From positions 1,626,501 to 1,690,500 of the forward strand of contig CATNEN010000034.1 in assembly GCA_950097015.1 (NCBI GenBank): 64,000 bases of DNA, given 5' to 3'. The translations under genes and the position numbers were made by a program. The DNA comes from Macrostomum hystrix. Lineage: Eukaryota > Platyhelminthes > Macrostomidae. Below the pieces are notes generated by a model. That model had not been told where the DNA came from. It saw only the letters and a program-made list of their open reading frames with translations, and ran no database searches. Of the stretch, positions 60,081-64,000 are shown one piece after another (position 1 is the first letter of the stretch; each line of letters begins with the position of its first letter).

Positions 60081-62499
60081 ATTTTTTGTATATTAGAAGC
60101 CCAATCATTAAATGTACGTTTTTATCTATTTAAAACACATCACTCAATCAGCCAAGAGACCAATATTACTATCGCTATATAGAAACGCACGTACGGGTGG
60201 GTACTAAATAAAATGAAGATAAATTATTCATAAATGAAGCTTTTTAAAATTCGTTGCAGCAACATCTTTTGTAAGTTATGTTAAAAGAACAGAATTAGAT
60301 ATTGCTTGCAAAAAAAAGTTATCAGTTTTTTATGTGAAAAAAAGTGAAAAGTTCTTAACTCGCTAGTGCATTTTTGTAAAAATCTGCCCTAAGAAAATAA
60401 GTGTCTTGTCCATCTTCTAGTAGTCCTTAGGAAATTCATGCTGACGAAATTCGTTTCCGTTTTCGTTTAATTTTGGGAGTGTTTTGTCCCTCAGCATTAC
60501 ACAAGATTTTTTGTCTGAACAGTAGTGCTCAACAAGGGGGGTTTAGTTTGCTAGCATTAAGCTATACAAAAAAATCACAAATGTGTTTTTTAAACTTAGA
60601 CGAAGTAATGGAATAAAAGGGATCGGTGGAGAATTTTCTGCGATGTACAAACGAATGAACTTTATTCTAAGCTTTATCAGTTCTATCACAAAAGAAATAA
60701 CTTTATTCACAATTCAATAGCATTTTAAATAGGCTAAGCAAAATAAAAAGTAAATTAAAATGTATATATTGTTTTAATATTTTATATGATCTAATGCTTT
60801 GGTGTTCAATTCAAAGTGTCCATAGAACCCAATCTTAGCAAGAACTATCGCAGCTACTAAGTACAGTTAGGCCTAATATGCTTGTTAGTAAGTTATGTTA
60901 CACCGTGAGTTGTAATTTTAAAATCTACTAAAGAATAAAACTTTCGTAGCTACCACAAGTAAAGTCTAAATCAGCACAAGTTTTTAAATGATGTGGCATT
61001 TGCTATTATTTGGCTATGTATATGGCCAAACTAAAGAAAAAGAGAAAATAATTGGGTTGGGACTCGGTGGGTAAAGACTAAGATGATTTCATTCTTGCCA
61101 TGTTACCTTGGGCAACATTCTTTTCCCTTGTGGCACACTACTTTGCAATCTTAGTGTTGCAGTACTAGTGTTCTATGACAGGCCTATATAGGCTATAATT
61201 ATAAGTGCTATACAGCCTAATACAGGCCTATAATCAAGTATATCTAAAGACTCATAATTATAAAAACAATTTGAATTAAATAGGCAAAACTAGGGAATTT
61301 CCAATATTTCATTTCTTTAAATTACTTATTTCAAACTAAGTACCAACAGTGCCAATGTAGATGATGTTATTTCAGGTGCCAATTTTGATTTGTCAGTTAG
61401 CCAGTAGGTTGCCCTGAAGTAGGCTATGATTATAGCTACCAATGTTCCTGAATCCTTAATTCAATGGCACTATCCAATTCAAAATAGATACTGTGCATAG
61501 CTTTGGCAACACAACCTATGGATTATGCAAGAACAAAAAATAAATAGCTAAATAAGCTAATATATTTAGTGACACTAGATAGACCTAGTATAAAGCATCT
61601 AAAGCTTAAATTTCACAATATTATTTTTTTGCCTTAGTTTAAGGGTCTACATCATATGAAGACAAAATTGAATGGCTTATTCAAGCCAACAGTTTATAGG
61701 TGTAAAATGTTTATATTTTAACAATAATGGTATTGGCCTATTATGTATTTATATTTTCATCCATCTTGTCATTTAGAACTTAATAAAATTGATGTGATTA
61801 CATGAAACATAAACAAGAAAGACAAAAAAAAGATTTTTTTGTAAAAAATATTCTATTGCTTTTTTCTGTCAGATGTCTCAATTTTTCTTATTAATAATGA
61901 AACCTAGAGAGTATCTAAAATTTTATTTACAAATAACATATAGAGGATAGTTAATACAAAATTCAAAACTATAAAAAGAAACTTTCAGGTTTTTGAAAAT
62001 TTAGGACTATAAATTAAAAAAGTATAGAGATATAAGTACAAGTACTCAGTCCTTAGAAATTTTTAAAATTAATGTTTATTGCATTAGTATTAAACTCACT
62101 TATGTTGAAACCTAATGTGTCATCTTGTGTATCCATTTTTAACAATGTGTTTTGATCATGGTAAAAAAGATTTTTACCTCATGTAGTCATAAGAAGATAA
62201 TTAAACTTTTTCTGTTCATTCTTTAGTATAGATTTGAATCAAGCAATGCTTTTTGTATATAGAATAGTTCTACAGTATCTATGATTGAAATAATAATATT
62301 ATTACACAATAACAGTACAATAGTTATCTCCATAACTTTCCCATAGCATATATATCTCCAAACATGTAACTAAATGAATTTCCCATAGCTTCTGGTACTT
62401 TATACTAAATTATCTTGCATAATTTATAGTTATAATCTTTGCATAAAAATAATTTTCATTGCAGTTAGCCAATTAGGCCAGAATTAAAGAAATAGGAAA
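60081..62499. other. AT-rich gene-free stretch upstream of NAP1
   Basis: A 2.4-kb unique region with strongly higher A+T and none of the satellites seen elsewhere. No open frame of note on either strand. It probably holds the NAP1 promoter and 5'-UTR (a 3' splice site may lie at about 62464, ttgcag), but no core element can be named. Confidence 0.45.
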
Positions 62500-63667
62500 A
62501 TGACTGCCAATGAAGATGCTGCCGCCTTGATCCCTGGTAAGTTGTTAGTTTAAATTAATCTGCTACAGCTTGTGCCCTACTATTTCGTATAATTTCTTAT
62601 TAAGAATTATTTTTTTCTATTTAAAATTGACTGTAGGTAATCATGCTGCCAGTGACAATGAGGTCTCCATCAGTGGAGACAAATCTATGCCTGTCAGCAG
62701 CAAGGTACAAGCTGTGACACACTATTTGAGGTGAGAAAACTTGCAATTCTAATCTATTTCAGTGGGTGCAGAAATGTTCAGACAAATAGATGACTCAGGA
62801 AAAAAGACATACAGAGATTTGATATGTGAGAGATAAGGCAGAGAGAAGATTCCGAAGAGATAAGACATACAGAGATTTGATATGTGAGAGATAAGGCAGA
62901 GAGAAGATTCCGAAGAGATAAGACATACAGAGATTTGATATGTGAGAGATAAGGCAGAGAGAAGATTCCGAAGAGATAAGACATACAGAGATTTGATATG
63001 TGAGAGATAAGGCAGAGAGAAGATTCCGAAGAGATAAGACATACAGAGATTTGATATGTGAGAGATAAGGCAGAGAGAAGATTCCGAAGAGATAAGACAT
63101 ACAGAGATTTGATATGTGAGAGATAAGGCAGAGAGAAGATTCCGAAGAGATAAGACATACAGAGATTTGATATGTGAGAGATAAGGCAGAGAGAAGATTC
63201 CGAAGAGATAAGACATACAGAGATTTGATATGTGAGAGATAAGGCAGAGAGAAGATTCCGAAGAGAAAAGACACGAAGAGATAAGTCAGAAAGTGATAAC
63301 AAGAGAGACGTGTTGTACGTAATTGATTCATGACTCTGGCAGGCCGTCTATCCCCTAAATTACCTGTCCCTAATTTATAGTCTAATAAGCTCCGTATTTC
63401 CTCCATCCCAGCCTGCCGGACAATGTCAAGCGCAGAATCAGGGCCCTAAAGAAGCTGCAGTTCGCTGCTCTTGAGCAAGAGGCTGAATTCTTTCGCGAGC
63501 TGCACGAGCTTGAGGCGCGATTCACATCTAACTACCTGGAACAGCTGGATCGGCGGCGCGAGATAGTCAGCGGAGATGCCGAGCCAACCGACGAAGACGC
63601 AGACTGGTCGGAGGAGGCCGACAGCGGCGGCTTCGCTGCCCAGCTGTCTGAGATGCTCAAGCAAAAG
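62500..63667 (+). CDS. Nucleosome assembly protein 1 family (N-terminal three exons, continues off the right edge)
   Basis: Coding exons are 62500-62536, 62637-62730 and 63412-63667. Phases join to 129 codons, and the last exon ends in phase 0 at AAG/GTTCCA. An acidic, disordered start (MTANEDAAALIPGNHAASDN) leads into the NAP1 core: VTHYLRSLPDNVKRRIRALK, then QEAEFFRELHELEARF, then RREIVSGDAEPTDEDADW. This matches the long dimerisation helix and the EPT-E-E-W segment of NAP1 proteins. NAP1 is a histone H2A-H2B chaperone that shuttles between cytoplasm and nucleus. The histone-binding domain and acidic tail should lie beyond the window. Confidence 0.9.
62800..63265. repeat. 58-bp tandem repeat in NAP1 intron 2
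   Basis: About eight nearly identical copies, each starting acagagatttgatatgtgag and containing gcagagagaagattccgaag. Confidence 0.96.
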
Positions 63668-63799
63668 GTTCCATATTTTTTTCGAGTGTACTTGCTGATC
63701 TGTGCTTCGCTTATATCATTTTTATTGCATTGTGTCAATCTAAAATCAACTTGTCATTCTGACGTTCCTACTACACTGACCTAATCTGTCACTCAAACG

Positions 63800-64000
63800 C
63801 CATGTCACTCTAACTGACGCATTCTTGACGCATTCTTGTCACTCTGACTGACCCATTCATGTAACTCTGACTGACGCATTCTTGTCACTCTGACTGACCC
63901 ATTCTTGTCACTCTGACTAACCCATTCTTGTCACTCTGACTAACTCATTCTTGTCACTCTGACTGACTCATTCTTGTCACTCTGACTAACCCATTCTTGT
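63800..64000. repeat. 21-bp tandem repeat in NAP1 intron 3
   Basis: The unit cattcttgtcactctgactga, with gacc/aacc/gact variants, runs to the right edge. Confidence 0.93.

Noticed and set aside
62749-63406. Minus-strand frames of 155-203 codons (LSYLFGIFSLPYLSHIK repeats)
   Set aside because: Shadows of the 58-bp repeat in NAP1 intron 2.

Overview
The window looks like animal nuclear DNA, probably from a repeat-rich invertebrate. A free-living flatworm or another spiralian would fit, but the sequence does not settle it. The evidence is spliced genes with GT-AG introns and conserved phases (carboxypeptidase A type, a secreted peptide precursor, NAP1), a DEG/ENaC channel relic, PIF/Harbinger and MULE transposon relics, tRNA-derived SINEs, and a very large load of tandem repeats.

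Layout. Positions 1-28584 are one array of about 238 copies of a 120-bp unit. It codes, on the minus strand, for a 40-residue Ser/Gly/Ala-rich repeat. The array is the 3' part of a giant intronless minus-strand gene that begins at 35083. Its N-terminal 2.1 kaa carry a coiled coil, a SecA-type ATPase motor, a TPR and a hydrophobic block. A 1-bp insertion at 27790/27791 ends the literal reading frame, but the original frame then stays open for another 27.8 kb and runs off the left edge. If the insertion is an assembly or sequencing error, the protein exceeds 11,690 residues. Positions 35.2-38.3 kb hold two more satellites (20/40 bp and 15 bp).

Positions 38.3-42.85 kb are a transposon graveyard: a short tRNA-derived SINE, then a decayed Harbinger element with a minus-strand Myb/SANT-like gene and a plus-strand DDE transposase. 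The Myb gene is split by a second SINE with a clear target-site duplication. A 105-bp inverted repeat lies between the two transposon genes. Positions 43.18-44.23 kb hold a DEG/ENaC pseudogene.

Positions 46.45-50.70 kb (minus) are a complete 8-exon metallocarboxypeptidase gene coding for 425 aa with all catalytic residues. Positions 51.87-55.54 kb (plus) are a 3-coding-exon gene for a 78-aa secreted precursor with a signal peptide and three dibasic or tribasic sites, a candidate undescribed neuropeptide precursor. A decayed MULE-type transposase lies at 58.7-59.2 kb, an RTE-like tail with a long AAGC microsatellite at 59.8-60.1 kb, an AT-rich gene-free stretch at 60.1-62.5 kb, and the first three coding exons of a NAP1 gene from 62.5 kb to the right edge.

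Each of the three spliced genes has short baseline introns (about 70-100 bp) or long ones, and the long ones contain, or consist largely of, tandem repeats. The most notable objects are the SecA-motor/giant-repeat gene and the candidate peptide precursor.
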